From positions 8,730,501 through 8,794,500 of the forward strand of contig OX465282.1 in NCBI GenBank assembly GCA_949987705.1: a stretch of 64,000 nucleotides of DNA. Reading direction: 5' to 3'. Below, one piece after another: positions 11,144 to 23,289 of this stretch. The translations under genes and the position numbers were made by a program. The stretch is from Thereva unica. Taxonomy: Eukaryota; Arthropoda; Insecta; Diptera; Therevidae. A model generated the notes under the pieces. It was given only the letters and a program-made list of their open reading frames with translations. It did not search any database and had not been told where the DNA came from. Numbering within the stretch: position 1 is the stretch's first letter; every line of letters starts with the position of its first letter.

Positions 11144-12190
11144 ATGAAGCTAGATCTCCTTAGAGGCTCACCTGAGGAACCGCGTTCACCTTCTGCTCCA
11201 TCGGAAGGGCGACCCGAAATATCTAAAGCTCCCTTTAAAAGCCGGAGTGGGGCAGCCAGCAAACGTTTTAAGTGACTTTTAGAAGCTGGATACTCTCGTG
11301 AAGATGCTGCCAGGATTTGCGTGGCCCCCGAAGAAAAGCGGAAAACCATTCTGCCTAATAAGAAGAGGAGAAGATCCTCTGGATCCTCTACAGGTCACAA
11401 TGCCCCTGCGAAAAGAGCGAAGGCCCCAGCTAGGTACACGGTCTGGAAAGCCAGTTGAAAAGTCTTCACCAAAGAAGTCCGACGCACCTCGGTGAAATGG
11501 CAGGGAACGTCAGAATGGGAGTGCTCGCGACTGACTACCCGGAGACTCTTCTGACCACGGATCCATTAACTGCCATGCAAGGGAGTCTTCTGGAAGCGAT
11601 AGCCCAGATGGGAGAAAACTCAGAGCAGCGGAGGTTCCTAGATGCTGCTGCGCACCCGGGGTCGCCAACACCTGTGCCGACTCGGCCACGGCCATGTAGC
11701 TGAGAGGTGTGATGTTCAGCCTTAAGCCCGGGGCCAGAGATGACGTTCTCTGTAGACCAAAGGTCAATTGACGGGCTTGGGCGGACGGGCGGCCAAATTG
11801 TCTACAAGTTTTGTTGGGCACAGCTTAGGATTAAGGCGGAAAAGCCTATGCCCAAGGGTGCCCCCAGCCAAACTAGCAATATCTCCTCAGCAACCGCCAG
11901 CACTTCACGAGCAGCCGCGACCATTTGCGCTCCTATTACCAAGGAAGCAGAGACCCCGAGGCTACCATCGGGAAAAGAATGTAGGCTCCAATGTGAGTAT
12001 GGTGACCACTGCACTCTCTCGGCTGTTGGTTGGAGGGCCTCTAACGAGGTAATAAATCCCTCCACCATCTCAGTATTGCAGGTGGCTGAGGCAACGACTA
12101 ATGCCCCACCAACCGACACAATCAACCATATAGCCTCCAGAGAGACTGGTGTGCTGCTTGCGGTATCGCCAGGAAAGCAACTCTGGAAAT
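11144..12190 (+). pseudogene. LINE ORF1 (gag-like) remnant
   Basis: Starting with MKLDLLRGSPEEPRSPS, the frame reads a proline/serine-rich N-terminus, then a block FKSRSGAASKRFK, a stop, and LLEAGYSREDAARICVAPEE. These are features of ORF1 proteins of RNase H-bearing LINEs. Later pieces (GVLATDYPETLL, SLLEAIAQMGEN) belong to the following domain in another frame. I saw no zinc-knuckle block. Role in the family: RNA-binding particle protein. At least one stop and several frame changes make it inactive. Confidence 0.55.
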
Positions 12191-12329
12191 AAATGCTTCC
12201 TCTATTGCCGCTAAAGGCGGGGCTGGGCCCCTTAAACCACTACTCTAATCCTCAAGGGGGAACCTCCCCAGCGCAGAAAGGCTCTCAAAAAGGGGGAGGG
12301 TGAAATCCCTTCAGGAAATGACTACTTCC

Positions 12330-13647
12330 AATATGAAGCTTGTTCAGATAAACCTTTATCATGCCAAAGCTGTGAAATCCCAAATTGAGAGAGGAACTGC
12401 CAAGGCAATCACATCTCTCCATATTTGTCGCCAATTTGTAGGAAAAACCTGGGACCTCAAACCGAGGTTAATGTTTTGGCTATATACGACGGTCGTAAGG
12501 CCTATGGTCACGTATCCATCCATCCCATGGTGGGCCAGGAACAAACAAAAGGGTATCAAAGCTGGGCAGGGTGCAAAGACTGGCCTGTCTTGATATCACA
12601 GGGACCAAACGCACCTTTCCGACTGCGGCTATGGAGGCCCTACTGAACCTCCCTCCGCTACACATACTTGTGAAAAAGGAGGGTCTAGCGGGGGCGCTAC
12701 GTCTACGGAGCTATTCTCCTTTAATCCAGGAGACCTTCTGGATCATTTATCGATCCTCAAAGGGAGCTAAACCTGGAGCCAATAATATCGTGGTCCGACA
12801 CCATTCCTGCCACTCTTGCCCTTGACAAACCACTTATTTGAAGTAGTCCAGAGTGACAACAAGGCAGACCTCTCTTTAGAGGAAGCACGGCTTTTTGGTA
12901 TACGGACGGTTCCAAACCCGATAAAGGAGTAGGGCTGGGCGTTAATGGCCCAAGGAGCAAAATATCCATGGCCACTGGACACTTCAAGCTGAGGTACCCC
13001 CTATAGCACACAGGTGTGTGCTCAGACTTGTAATACAAATAGCTCTAACATTGTTAGCTCCAAATAGCTCTAACATTGTTATTTTCTTGGCCAGTCAAGC
13101 TGCCCTGCTGGATATTAAATCTCACAGGTTGTCATCAAAGACTGCCCTAGATCTTATCTTTGAAATCCCTCGGCAGGAACAACAGTGTCAGTGATATGGA
13201 TTCCGGACCACGAAGGTCACATTGGTAATGAAATTGCCGACAGCCTGGCTAGACTAAGGGCAAACTCATCACCTATCGGACCGGAACCTGTCTGTGGCTT
13301 AGCAAGCTGCCACGTAAAAACGGCCATCAAAAATTCGGTCAACCAGCTGTTTCATGATAACCCAGGGTGCTCGTCAAGCTAAAAGATTCATCCAAATCGA
13401 TAAAGCTAAAGCGGGCAAACTTTTTAATCTCAGGAGGTGGGAGCTAAAAATAATAACAGAGCTCCTGATGGGCCATTGTTCGTTTAACTACCATCTAAAC
13501 AAAATAGGTCTGGTAGCCGATTGTACCTGTCGGTTCTGCGTGACAGCTACCGAAACTGCGGAGCGCTTGCTGTGCGAGTGTGAGGCTGCTGCGAGGAAGA
13601 GATTAAGCCTCCTCCATCGCGACTTAGTACTTCAGGGAGATTTGTGA
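12330..13647 (+). pseudogene. LINE ORF2 remnant: RT C-terminus, RNase H and tail
   Basis: The reading starts with MKLVQINLYHAKA, the usual first residues of the LINE endonuclease. It jumps at once to the reverse transcriptase C-terminus (ICRQFVGKTW, LYTTVVRPMVTY, RLACLDITGTKRT, EALLNLPPLHI). RNase H follows with VIWIPDHEGHIGNEIADSLA. The C-terminal zinc-like block (LLMGHCSFNYHLNKIGL, CTCRFC, ETAERLLCECEAA) runs to about 13647. About two thirds of the normal ORF2 is deleted, including the YADD catalytic site. A short tandem duplication of an atagctctaacattgtta unit lies at about 13037-13080. Confidence 0.75.
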
Positions 13648-13790
13648 CAGGAACCCTAAATCAGTTTTAGGCTATTTTAGAAGCCTTAGCCTTGATAGTT
13701 TGTAAATACGGGCATGGCACAATAAACCAAACAAAATAGGTCGCCGTGTCCGCCAAGGCGCCCACCCTCAACAAGAAATAGAAAATAGAA

Positions 13791-15640
13791 CCATTTTTTT
13801 TTTGTTAGAAAAATCTTTAATGTCTTAATAGTAAAACATATATTAAAATATCACAATAAATTCATAAAATTTTATAAATCATTATACAGAAAAACATCTT
13901 CTCAACCACCAATCATTAAAATTTCCCGTCATCTAAATGATTAATGAATAAAAACCAACAAAAATCTTATGAAATCTAATGATAGAATTTCGTTTTGCAA
14001 CACCTTAAATACAAAAAAAACAACGATTTAATGGAATAGAGATACAAATAAACAAATATATACAAATCGTGAATTGGCAGGTGGATATCTCTTCTTGCTA
14101 CTCACGTTAATAGAATATAACCGAAGAATAGAACATTCCTCGTGAAGATGTAATCATTGAATTGAGACATGCTCCATAGAAAGAAGTATGTCACATCTGT
14201 CACAAATCAAGTCACAAAAATGACGTATGGCACTTCTTTTTATTGATTTCATGGTCAACAATCTCTCATCTTTAGGAATTCGTGAGGCTGTGTGTTTTTA
14301 TTGCAAATGTTTTTATGTTAATTCTCCAAATGCAATTTCAAAATTGAGCAATATTCGCGCAAATGTTTGAGTATGAATTTTTTCAAGGTAATTTTGTTAG
14401 AAGAATATTTTTTTATTGGGACTCTACTTATCTTGGAAATGGTATAGTATTTTTTTTGCACTGTATTATTTAGAATATTTGGTGTGGCGATTTTTTTTAG
14501 CATGATTTTTTAAAATTTTAATACGTTTTTGTAACTCGGCAGATGTAGAAGACTGGAATTGAAAGTAAATAATTGAACTATCATCACTCAATAACTAAAG
14601 CCATCTAGTGATTAGTTAAAATAAAATTAAACTAGTAGGCCAATTCCACATTTGGAGTTTGGTCGCAGTCCAATAATTTCAATCTCCGATTTCAATGAAA
14701 AGCAATATTGGCTAAGGAAATTTTTCGTAATTAGTGAAATTAAAAGCCAAATTAGTGGACTTCAGTTGCAACTAGGTCCAATTTGCATCTACGGTACAAT
14801 ACGGACTCAGAGTGGAACGCTCAATTGGACTATGTGATCATTACAGCGACTACGGCACTAGATGGGCCTGTAAAGAGTACGACTGCTTAACCTTGTGCCG
14901 GGTGCCTCAGGTTGGGTGTCCGACTAGGCCAACCTTAGGCTCCCACGCGACAAACTACAAATTTAGACAGTAGCCGATCCAAAGTGAGACTGAAATCAAT
15001 CCGGTGCAGCCGCAAGCCTCCAGAAGCGCTGCTCGTCGGGGGCTCGTGGTATGGGGAGACCTGGGAGTAACACCTTCGCGTGCATCACTTCTCACCTGTA
15101 TCTAGAGCAACTGCTTAGGGCGGAGGCGGAGTACTTAAAGGAGCCAGGAGGTGAAATGAAAATAGAAAGTCCGCAGCGATTGTCATCGCCGCTGCTCTGC
15201 CATTAACGCGACTTTACCCTGTCATCACAAATAACAATCTAACCAAAACCAAACCCAAAACTAAATGATTCCTTAAAGTGGATAATATTTCTTCATACAA
15301 CAACCACACCTTGTGCTATGTCAATACTAACATTACTGTGAACTTACACATGTGGGAAATGAACAGTGTCTTTCAACGTTATACAACTCAATAGAAAAAC
15401 GAAAGAAAATGAAACCGCCCTGGTACCATGACGCTTTTGTTTTGTACATGCATTTACATCATTCACGCTATCAAACGAACCATTGAGTAATTAATACTTA
15501 AGTTCTCAGGATGCTTGTTGCTTATGCGGTGTGATAAGATCACATGCAAAAATAAATGTAATTGGAATATGGCCACAACGATTGAAATCTGGTGAACAAA
15601 ACAAAGTGAAAGTGTAAAAGATAACGCGTCCTTAGTATGG
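13791..15640. other. No gene recognised
   Basis: 13.8-14.65 kb is very AT-rich. A GC-rich block at about 14860-15230 contrasts with its flanks and looks like the 5' leader of a mobile element, but I recognise no coding frame in it. Confidence 0.45.
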
Positions 15641-16140
15641 CTGCATAATGTAAAAGACCTCACCGGACGTTTGGCGAGATGGGCGGTTCGGCTGCATCAG
15701 TACGATTTTGAGATCATCCATAAGAAAGGCAAGGAACACCTACTCAAATGTCTCAGCAACGACGCCTCGAAGCCCGACCATTGGAATAAACGTAAAACAA
15801 CAACTAGTATGAGGCGATCCAGAGCATTTTCCGGATTGACGGTACGAAGACGGTAACCTCTGGGAGCATATACGCCCCCGAATTGGATCTGGAAGATACT
15901 AGTTGGAGAAGGGTCGTAACTAAGTCGGAACGTAAGAAGACCATGTTGGAGGCGCATGACGCCCCAACAGCGGGACACGTTGGCGTTAAGAAGACCTAAA
16001 ATGAAAAGCGACATCGCTTCTTACGTTAAACGTTGCGCAGTTTGCCAGTCTACTAAGTCAGAACAAAAGAAGGTCAGTGGAGTAATGGAGCTAAGGGTTG
16101 TGGGCCTTGGGAATGTATTAGCATCGATCTAATTGGCCAA
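15640..16140 (+). pseudogene. Ty3/gypsy pol relic (RNase H end to integrase start)
   Basis: The plus strand reads LTGRLARWAVRLHQYDFEII, the end of a gypsy RNase H. A gapped and frame-shifted integrase zinc region follows (EAHDAPTAGHVGVKKT, then CAVCQSTKSEQKK). The start of the catalytic core comes next (WECISIDLIG), where the relic is cut off at about 16137. There are internal deletions and stops. The neighbour at 16141 is a 5'-truncated LINE. No LTRs were seen. Confidence 0.8.
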
Positions 16141-17022
16141 CCTCTTGCGATTGCATCAATTGGAACAGTTTGTGGGGAGCTTTGGAAACCGAACACATGC
16201 CATTGAAAATCATCCAACTTTTCTAACCGTCATGCGATGGCTCAATCAGCAGCGCTCGTTTTCGAAGCGACTTATCCGAGGAACTCCCGATTCAAACAGG
16301 TGTCCGACAAAGAGACGTTGCTTCGCCACTTCTCGTGATGGAACCCAAATCGAACAGGTTCTGATGTTCAAATATTTGGGATCATTGGTTAAGGAAAATA
16401 TAGTGGCGACGTTCGCAGCCGCATCGACGTTCACAGCACACTCGCTTCGCTCAAGTGGTGCATATGGAAACGAACAAATATTATCATTAAAAACGAAGTA
16501 CGCCTCTGCCGAACGTTGATTCTTCCGATTCTTCTTTATGGGTCGAAAACGTAGGCACTGCTCAAGCCGGACGTCAACTAGCTAGAGGTCTTCCAGATGC
16601 GATGCGATGAGGCAGATTCTCGGTATCTCACTACGCGATCACCTTCGAAATGAGACAGTAAGACAAAGATGTGATCAACAGACACTGATCGAAGAAGAAA
16701 TTCATAAACGTCGACTATGTTGGTTTAGACATGTTTGCCGAATGGATGATAACCGCTCGCCACGCCTCGCCTTCTCTGGCAAGATCATCAGGCAGACTGG
16801 AGAATCCAGCGATCAACACTGAGGAAAACCTGGCTAAAGAATATCCAGGGCGACCTAAAGAATCAACGACTATCAGCTATCGAGGCTCGAGACGTCTCCA
16901 AAAATTGGCAAGAATGGAAACGAATCGTAAATAGAATTCGAGACCCAGCGACATCAGCAGCAGCTTATCCGTTGCGGGAACGTCCCGCTGGGACCGCCAG
17001 CTAACGGATCAAAGAAGAAGAA
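16141..17022 (+). pseudogene. 5'-truncated LINE, family J copy 1
   Basis: This is a close relative of the LINE at 45.9-48.1 kb. It begins inside the reverse transcriptase (cgattgcatc.attggaacag) and runs through FKYLGSLVKEN, the C-terminal RQILGISLRDHLRNETVRQRC, RLCWFRHVCRMDD and the end. It finishes in a short (gaa)n tail at 17010-17022. Simple-repeat tails and 5' truncation are typical of RTE-like LINEs. Frames are broken repeatedly. It keeps the uninterrupted site (gcagattctcggtatctc, about 16612-16629) that carries a MITE in copy 2. Confidence 0.75.
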
Positions 17023-17107
17023 GACAAGCAACTCAAGTTATACTTTACTTTATTAAGACTTTCTGCATAACCAAGAGTAAATCTGGCTAGCAACACGCGA
17101 TCACACC

Positions 17108-17200
17108 TATTAACCTAAGGGTTAATACTCCCCCGACTACCAGTCGAGAGTTCTGGGGTTCGATTCCATGCATCGCCGTTCCTGTTCTCCCAACCAAAGG
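17108..17200 (+). repeat. tRNA-like SINE head, second type
   Basis: An A-box-like stretch (ttaacctaagggttaa) is followed by a B box (ggttcgattcc, 17157-17167). The spacing matches a tRNA, and a small pairing region (cgactaccagtcg) lies between them. The acceptor arm does not pair, so I do not call a functional tRNA gene. Confidence 0.4.
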
Positions 17201-18165
17201 GCAATGGCAAAGAGTAGTCTGCACAAACTTATAGTTTGGTAGTGCTGTAGTGGGTTTAATGAACAATTTCATCTTTTTCTTTTTACATAAACTACATAGG
17301 CGTTGCCCTATTTCCCTAAAATCATTTTCAAGCTCTACATATCCCCCGACAATAAACCGACAATCCCATCAATTCAAATTAACCAAAATATAAACCACAA
17401 CTTTAAATTATGCAAATGTGTCTCTATAAATGCAATTTATAAGGCGTTATAATGGTGCAACGGTGATTCATTTTCGCACGGTTTGTCACATTTGCATCAC
17501 TTTAAGAATATTCGTCAGCGCGTCTCTTGTCATGTCTTTTCGATGTTAAGCTGCAACCTCTTCATTTTCGGAGTACCCATAATTGCCACACATTTCTTTG
17601 ATCACATATGGAACCATCTACTCTCGATCTCCTCTCCTCCTCTATGTTAAGGTTAAAAACGGCTTTTATGAATCAGAACACGACCACGCATCCTCGTGTT
17701 CCTCAATGTTTAGCGTCGAGACATGCAGATTATCCAACCCTCTGCCGGTATATATACAAGACGACAAGATGATGATGATGATGAGGACGGTGATTATTGT
17801 AATTTATTTGTTGAATTACTTGTAAGACATCGACAGTTCCCTGCAATCTTTATCCGTCAATGATGGGTGGACGCCGGAAATTGATCGTGACGGTGATTTC
17901 TTCATTTATTAGTCTTTGAATTATTATTGATCAAATCGATTATTTGAACAAGGAAAGTTTTTTTTCTTTCTTCAAATATTTTTTTAAAAGGAACAAAATG
18001 TATTCAAAAGTGGGATTTTTGGGATAAGTATCTTTATTTTGATGCACCTAGCGAGCCATCATCTATATTTTAAAAATGAATGTGTGTATGTATTTATGCA
18101 CTCTCAATAGGCTCCTATACTGTGCAACCGATCTTAATGAGATTTTAACCATGAGCTACTTAGAT
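17201..18165. other. No gene recognised
   Basis: There is AT-rich non-coding DNA with a short (atg)n run near 17768-17784. No open frame has recognisable content. Confidence 0.5.
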
Positions 18166-18168
18166 TAA

Positions 18169-18459
18169 AGGCTGTATCAGATCCAAAGCAGCGCAACAAA
18201 AATATCAGCAGCAAACTGTTTCTAATGGTCAACGCGGGTCACATGACCACAGAAGCAGCACTGAATGCTGCCGCTGCATTTTCATTCCTAATCCTAATTT
18301 TGCTGCCCGTCAAGGCAGCATTTTTGACATTTCAGTTTTTATTTAAGACGAAAAAGCATTTGCTGCCTGCTGCTGCTACAACGAATCTGATACAAGAAGC
18401 AGCATGCTGCCTCTTCCGCTGCTGCTGTCGCTGCTCACAAATTTGATCTGATACGGCCT
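18169..18459. mobile_element. Harbinger-like MITE with TAA duplication
   Basis: The left end AGGCTGTATCAGATC and the inverse of the right end, AGGCCGTATCAGATC, match at 14 of 15 bases. The flanks are TAA (18166-18168) and TAA (18460-18462). A 3-bp TAA duplication with GC-rich ends fits PIF/Harbinger elements. The interior is rich in gctgct/gcagca, which gives a chance 73-codon open frame (18225-18446). Confidence 0.7.
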
Positions 18460-18462
18460 TAA

Positions 18463-18793
18463 AACTTAGAACATAGGCGATTCTATTACTTTATAAAGCC
18501 CCTCCTAGATGGCGCTGTCATGGAAAGCTTCATTGAAAATCATCGAACAGCTTTGCATTTTTGCATGAAGCTCCTTGTGGGTTTCCCATGATGCACCTCG
18601 AAACACGATTTTTTAAATTCAAAGTAGCCGCTAAAATATGGTTGAATTTGTAAATTTTATACCGATTCCAATAAAAGTGGGTATCTAGGGGTTTTAAAGG
18701 TCGCAAATAATGAATTTGTGGTCCAAACTTATATATTCAAAATGGCCGCGGCAATATGGCCGACGATTTAGCAAACTGTGTTTCAAATCCAAT
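18463..18793. other. No gene recognised
   Basis: This is non-coding sequence between two repeats. Nothing specific was seen. Confidence 0.5.
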
Positions 18794-18960
18794 GGGGCCT
18801 CGGTAGCCTAGCGATAAGGCACCTGTCTACTATCCCAGAGGTCGCGACCTCGAATTCCGGCAGTGCCACGGTCCTTCGCACGTAGGATTTGCATTTGTAG
18901 GTAAAATTCTAGGATTCTGTAATAAGGGAAAAGGCTGCCACCTTGGTAATAAATAAAACC
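18794..18960 (+). repeat. tRNA-derived SINE, head with a different tail
   Basis: The head ggggcctcggtagcctagcg with B-box-like cctcgaattcc matches the heads at 19652-20104 and 37673-38142. The tail after about 18885 is unrelated to theirs and ends in ataaataaaacc. It is either a second SINE subfamily or a head fused to other sequence. Confidence 0.5.
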
Positions 18961-19039
18961 TTGGTCAGCGACATTCTCAACTGATGTTGAACTAGGGTAA
19001 CATCCATCGAATGTTGAATGTTTCTTTTTGCGTTTGCGA

Positions 19040-20620
19040 TTGATTAAAGTACATGGCCCAAATCCATTCCAACATTTACGAACGGTAAATTGTCATCTTT
19101 GTGAAACATACACAGAGGCGTCTCAGCGTTTGAGTTTATTGGAGGACGATTCCCAATGGAGGACCAAACAATCTCTGATTCCGTGGCCACATCGAATGCG
19201 GATTCCGTGGCCACAACGTGCTTTTCGTCTCAACCTATAGAGTTATGGAACAAATACAAGGAGGACATATGCGAAGACATATTCCATGTCGTACGAAATA
19301 CACTGTACAATCCAGAAATGGCAATGTGTGACGAAATATACAATGAAGGATTGATTACCATTGAGGACTTGTGCATGACTATAGCAAATAATATTAATTC
19401 AGGTTGGCATGATTGCGGCGAAACGACTCATGAAGGATGAATTCGATCAAGAACTGAACTGTGAGCATCAATAAGACCGTGACCGCTCATACGACCACAG
19501 CTGAATGATCAACAAAGAAATGCTTACGATACATTGATGCAATCAGCGGACAACATAACTGGTGGAATCTTTTTCTGTGACGCGCCAGGTGGAACAGGAA
19601 AGACATTCGTTATTTCGCTGATTCTCGCCACAATTCGGTCGTGAGCTGACCTTTTTTTATGTGAAAGACTAGAGTCTCAGGAAAGGCCCTTTATACTGTT
19701 GACAATCTATTTTCTTCGTATAGAGTGCAATGTCGAACAGCAGCTCTAGTCGGGGAGGAAGGAACTGCCACAAGCTACACGCGATATTTTTAGTCCACCT
19801 ACTCGCAACCATTACTATCGCGACTTTGACATCGGGGCATCGAGAAACAACTCGCTGGAATGTTATGCCTCCTGAAACGAGTTGAATCCCATCACCGATG
19901 ACATGCGCTTTTGGTCTAGCGCGGAAGGACTAACGAAGGCTATGACAGGAGTAATCAGGAATGTAAAGAAGGAAGAAGAAAGAAGGAAAGTTCTGTTGGT
20001 GGGAAAGTAGAAAAGGCGAAGGACCGTGGGTCTGGCCGGGATTTAAACCCGGAACCTCTGGGATGATAGCCAGACGCCTTATTCTCTAGGTTACCGAGGC
20101 CCCCTTTCACGATCTGCCGCATCTTCGAGAATAGCAGCGACAGTATTAGACGGAGGACGCACTCAAATTACCATTGCATTTGGACACAACAGAAACTCCA
20201 AAGTGCATCATCCCTGCAACAGTGCAATAGGAAAACTGTTGATTGAATACAAACTGGTAGTTCGGGACGAATGTACTATGGCGCCCAAGAAATCAATTGA
20301 AACACTCAACATCTCACTGCAAGATGTTCTACACAACAACAACAACATTCAGACAAACTATACCAGTGATTCCCTGTGAGACTACTACAGAGGTGTGGCG
20401 ACACATGCAACAGTGCCGTTGACCACTGATATAAGAGTTCAGCTTCAAAACCATCAAAGTGCTGAGCAATTTTCAAAGCAATTAGATGTGACGATAGGGT
20501 TAATCTCATTGACAATGTGTTCCTCGAATTAATTCGAAATCATCGTAATCACACTTGGCTCAGTGAACGCGAAATTCTCAATGCAAAGAATATCGATGTC
20601 GAATGTCATCGTCGAGTATA
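19040..20620 (+). pseudogene. Helitron PIF1-like helicase, decayed and interrupted
   Basis: Helitron helicase blocks appear in order. QRLSLLEDDSQW is followed by a region LWNKYKEDICEDI, and by EIYNEGLITIEDLCMTI. Then come LNDQQRNAYDTLMQ and Walker A APGGTGKT (19582-19605). A 453-bp SINE splits the helicase here. Next are GIAATLLDGG-like and GGRTQIT, Walker B DECTMAPKKSIETL (from 20266), a TTDIRVQLQNHQSAEQFSKQ region and LIRNHRNHTWLSEREILNAK. Family role: the helicase half of the RepHel protein for rolling-circle transposition. Stops and frame changes are frequent, and no Rep half was seen, so it is inactive. Confidence 0.8.
19652..20104 (-). mobile_element. tRNA-derived SINE (family S), full copy
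   Basis: Read on the minus strand, it starts GGGGGCCTCGGTAACCTAG and has a B box (gggtttaaatccc). A roughly 330-bp body follows, ending in a conserved tail (ctctagtctttcacat) and poly(A). The head resembles insect tRNA-Arg. It lies inside the Helitron helicase, directly after Walker A. A plus-strand copy is at 37673-38142 and a shorter one at 51678-51881. Confidence 0.75.
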
Positions 20621-20739
20621 TTGAATGTCTTTTTTTACCAAACAAAATTTGACCATCGTGCCCGTGTGAAATGTCACAAAAACTGTAAACAACTAAACGT
20701 CAACATGCACGACTACACCTTAATAGCTGTCTGATGGAC

Positions 20740-20780
20740 AACTGTTGCGGGCAAAACAGAGTAATGCCGGGTCCAGCTAG
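20740..20780 (+). other. Candidate Helitron 3' terminus
   Basis: About 160 bases after the last helicase block the sequence ends gggtccagctag followed by T. Family knowledge: Helitrons end in CTRR and insert before T. I could not establish the usual strong hairpin just upstream. Confidence 0.4.
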
Positions 20781-20781
20781 T

Positions 20782-22689
20782 TCGATAAAAATCAGTTCAG
20801 TTTCAGTTTTTATTGAAACAAACGAGCAAAATCGATTCTCATTATTTTTATTTTAGAAAACGTTTTCGCAGCGTGTAACCTTTAATCAATATTCCGTCTG
20901 TAATCACCTTTAAACTTTCTGCATCAATCAAGGTCACGGTTCGTCACACATACACAGGCAAAACTCTCGCTAGACTTATTGAAAATGCCGAATTAGCGGC
21001 TAATTTTTTCACACCGGGACCTAATCGAATTTGGGCTACGAAAATTTTCCTTTTTTTAATTAATCGGTGAAATTTTTTTTACTACCATCCCATTTGTCAT
21101 TTGGGATGTCTGTAGCAATGATTGATGACGCCTATCATAGCCTGGCGTGCATATATGCAAACTGCTCGGAGTGCAAAGATGGGGCACATTCTGCTCTTCT
21201 ACCATTATTCAATTTTCTTCCTGGGTTGGAAATTTCTTTTTTTGCGCCTATCCAAAAACATCAAACAACGCATGCGCACTGAGCTTTAATCGTTGGCGTA
21301 TTGTGTGAGTCGAGTTGTGGCGTATTTCGAGAAATGCACAAGCTTTGGTCGAATTAGCCCTCAGGTGTAATGGAGATTCACAGCATACTCCGGTTTATAA
21401 ATGAGAGTTTAAACCCATCTTTTACTATGGGAAGTGGGTTAAATTTTGGCTTTTATTAATTTCAAAATGATGGTTGCCAGGTCTTACCCACTTTGGCTAG
21501 AGGATAAGTTGAAGCTTCTTTGTTTAAAGTATTTCATTTCATCTTTTTTTCGGTTAGATTGAGCGGGAATATTTCCATGAGAACAATTTTTGGTAATCAG
21601 CGGAGGGTTTTTATTGATTAGCCTTCCTCTACCTTGTGTGTTTGTTGCCAGCTAAACCAAATCCCGTGGGCTAATTGTTTGCCATAAAGTACGGGTTTCT
21701 AGTAAGTGCGGTTTCACCTAATGAGACTTTTGCATTTGTTTTAGGAGAATACTACCTAGCCTGATGATGATGATTAAATCAGGTTAAACGTTTTGTAATT
21801 GTTATTCTACTTTCTAGGGCTTTCGTTTTTATTACTAAGCAATGAATTTCGTTTATTGTTTTCTTTTGCTTCTTCTTTGTCTTAATCTTGCAAATTTATT
21901 TCGTGTAAGAAAAATGCTTGTGGGATTTTATAAATTAATTTAATGTGTTGATGAGCGGACTATTAAAATAGTTCATTTATGATCGTCCAAGAATCTAGTT
22001 TAAGTAAAGGTTTTAGCTAGGTCGCAATGAGCGACCAGTAGCTGATATGACGGCAGTTAATTCAAAATTGCAATTAATACTCGAAATCAGGTCGATGGAT
22101 GAACATCTAGAAATACATAATTAAGATTTTTGTTATAGAAAAATAATACTTCTTAATTGTATAAGTGTGAGCATTGGTTTCAGGCAGTTTCAAAGAAACA
22201 TAAAAAAATGTCTAAGGATACACAATATTCTCCGGTTTTTTTACCTTCATTTAACTGAAATAGCATTTCCTTCTAGATACACACATATCTCTATAAAATA
22301 TAAACAATTGACCTCTCGTACTCCACTCCTTCTACCGTAGCGACTGCTATTTCATACATACTTTCATAGTCTGAAACTTTTGAAACTTTTGCATTCTTAG
22401 CTCTTGATTTAGAGCTTATGTTATTTATTGTGGCCGTGTTGATGGTCCTTAATAATGCCATTCTTCCATCGAATGTTTGGTATACTTCTTCGTCGATAAG
22501 TCCTACCGCAGAAGACTTTTCAATCAGGTTTCTCTTCGCTCATAATAACTCTACTGATCCGCGCTCCTACGAAGAATTATTTTATTCACTTCATATATGT
22601 CGCGATGTCGCTTGTAAATTTCATCATTGTTAAATCTCGATGTGCCTTGGGGTAATAATAGCAGCTGTTGCTTTGGGAAAAGTCAATAA
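20782..22689. other. No gene recognised
   Basis: This is AT-rich non-coding DNA. The open frames at 21067-21282 and 22418-22633 have no recognisable content. Confidence 0.5.
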
Positions 22690-22890
22690 AACCTATTATG
22701 GTATTGACAAGACTCTCCATATCCAAATACATCTTCTATAACAGCTCTACAGCCGAGACCGGGTCCTGGCCTCTTGCAATTGTTCTCCCCATCAGTCCCG
22801 CGAATCTGAGGCGATGTCATCCAGTTTGACATCCTTAGGCTCTGAGCGTCTACGCCATCCTTCAGCGGAGACGGGGCCTTTCTCGCTGGC
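22690..22890 (-). pseudogene. LINE C-terminal tail fragment
   Basis: On the minus strand the reading RKAPSPLKDGVDAQSLRMSN, then CKRPGPGLGC, matches the C-terminal tail of the LINE fragment at 7785-8480. Only the last 60 to 70 codons remain. Confidence 0.5.
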
Positions 22891-23289
22891 CCCTCCGAGT
22901 ATTTAACCATGAATATGAGCTGCTGCTGCACGATCGTCTTAGCAGTAACTCATAAGAGGATTGGATTTGGTTGCTTATTAAAAGTTGTGCTGAGCACCTT
23001 CGCTTGGTCGCAAGAAGAGACCAACCCCGAACCCGCAAAAAACCGTAATTTGGACAGGACAAAAATCGAATCCAATCGAGCATTACATTCTCAAAACGTT
23101 ACCTCAGGATCCACGAGTAAGGCTGGCTCGCTGGAGCAGTCGCAGAAAGAGGAAAGACTCCGGTGGTACCACTCTAAAGTATTTCACCACCACGAACCTG
23201 CATGTGCAAGCCCCAGATCAGGGAGGACGAAGAGAATACCTGAAAACGCAAGCTCTACTTCTTCATCTTTCTTCATGCTCCTTTAATCC
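22891..23289 (+). other. Open frame of unknown nature
   Basis: A 125-codon frame (22909-23286) reads a serine/lysine-rich protein with no family I recognise. It sits between two minus-strand LINE fragments and may be chance. Confidence 0.25.

Larger units (their letters stand above)
11085..13790 (+). mobile_element. LINE with ORF1 and RNase H, internally deleted
   Basis: A non-LTR retrotransposon runs left to right: ORF1 from 11144, a joint made by internal deletion near 12370, the reverse transcriptase C-terminus, RNase H, and a 3' end near 13790. Most of the endonuclease and the catalytic reverse transcriptase core are missing. The related copies at 2.0-4.9 kb and 40.7-43.0 kb lack different parts, so together they outline the family. 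Confidence 0.7.

Noticed and set aside
17108..17200. Possible functional tRNA gene
   Set aside because: The boxes are present but the acceptor arm does not pair. The pattern fits a SINE head.
18225..18446. 73-codon frame rich in alanine and cysteine
   Set aside because: It lies entirely within the Harbinger-like MITE and is a by-product of gct/gca repeats.
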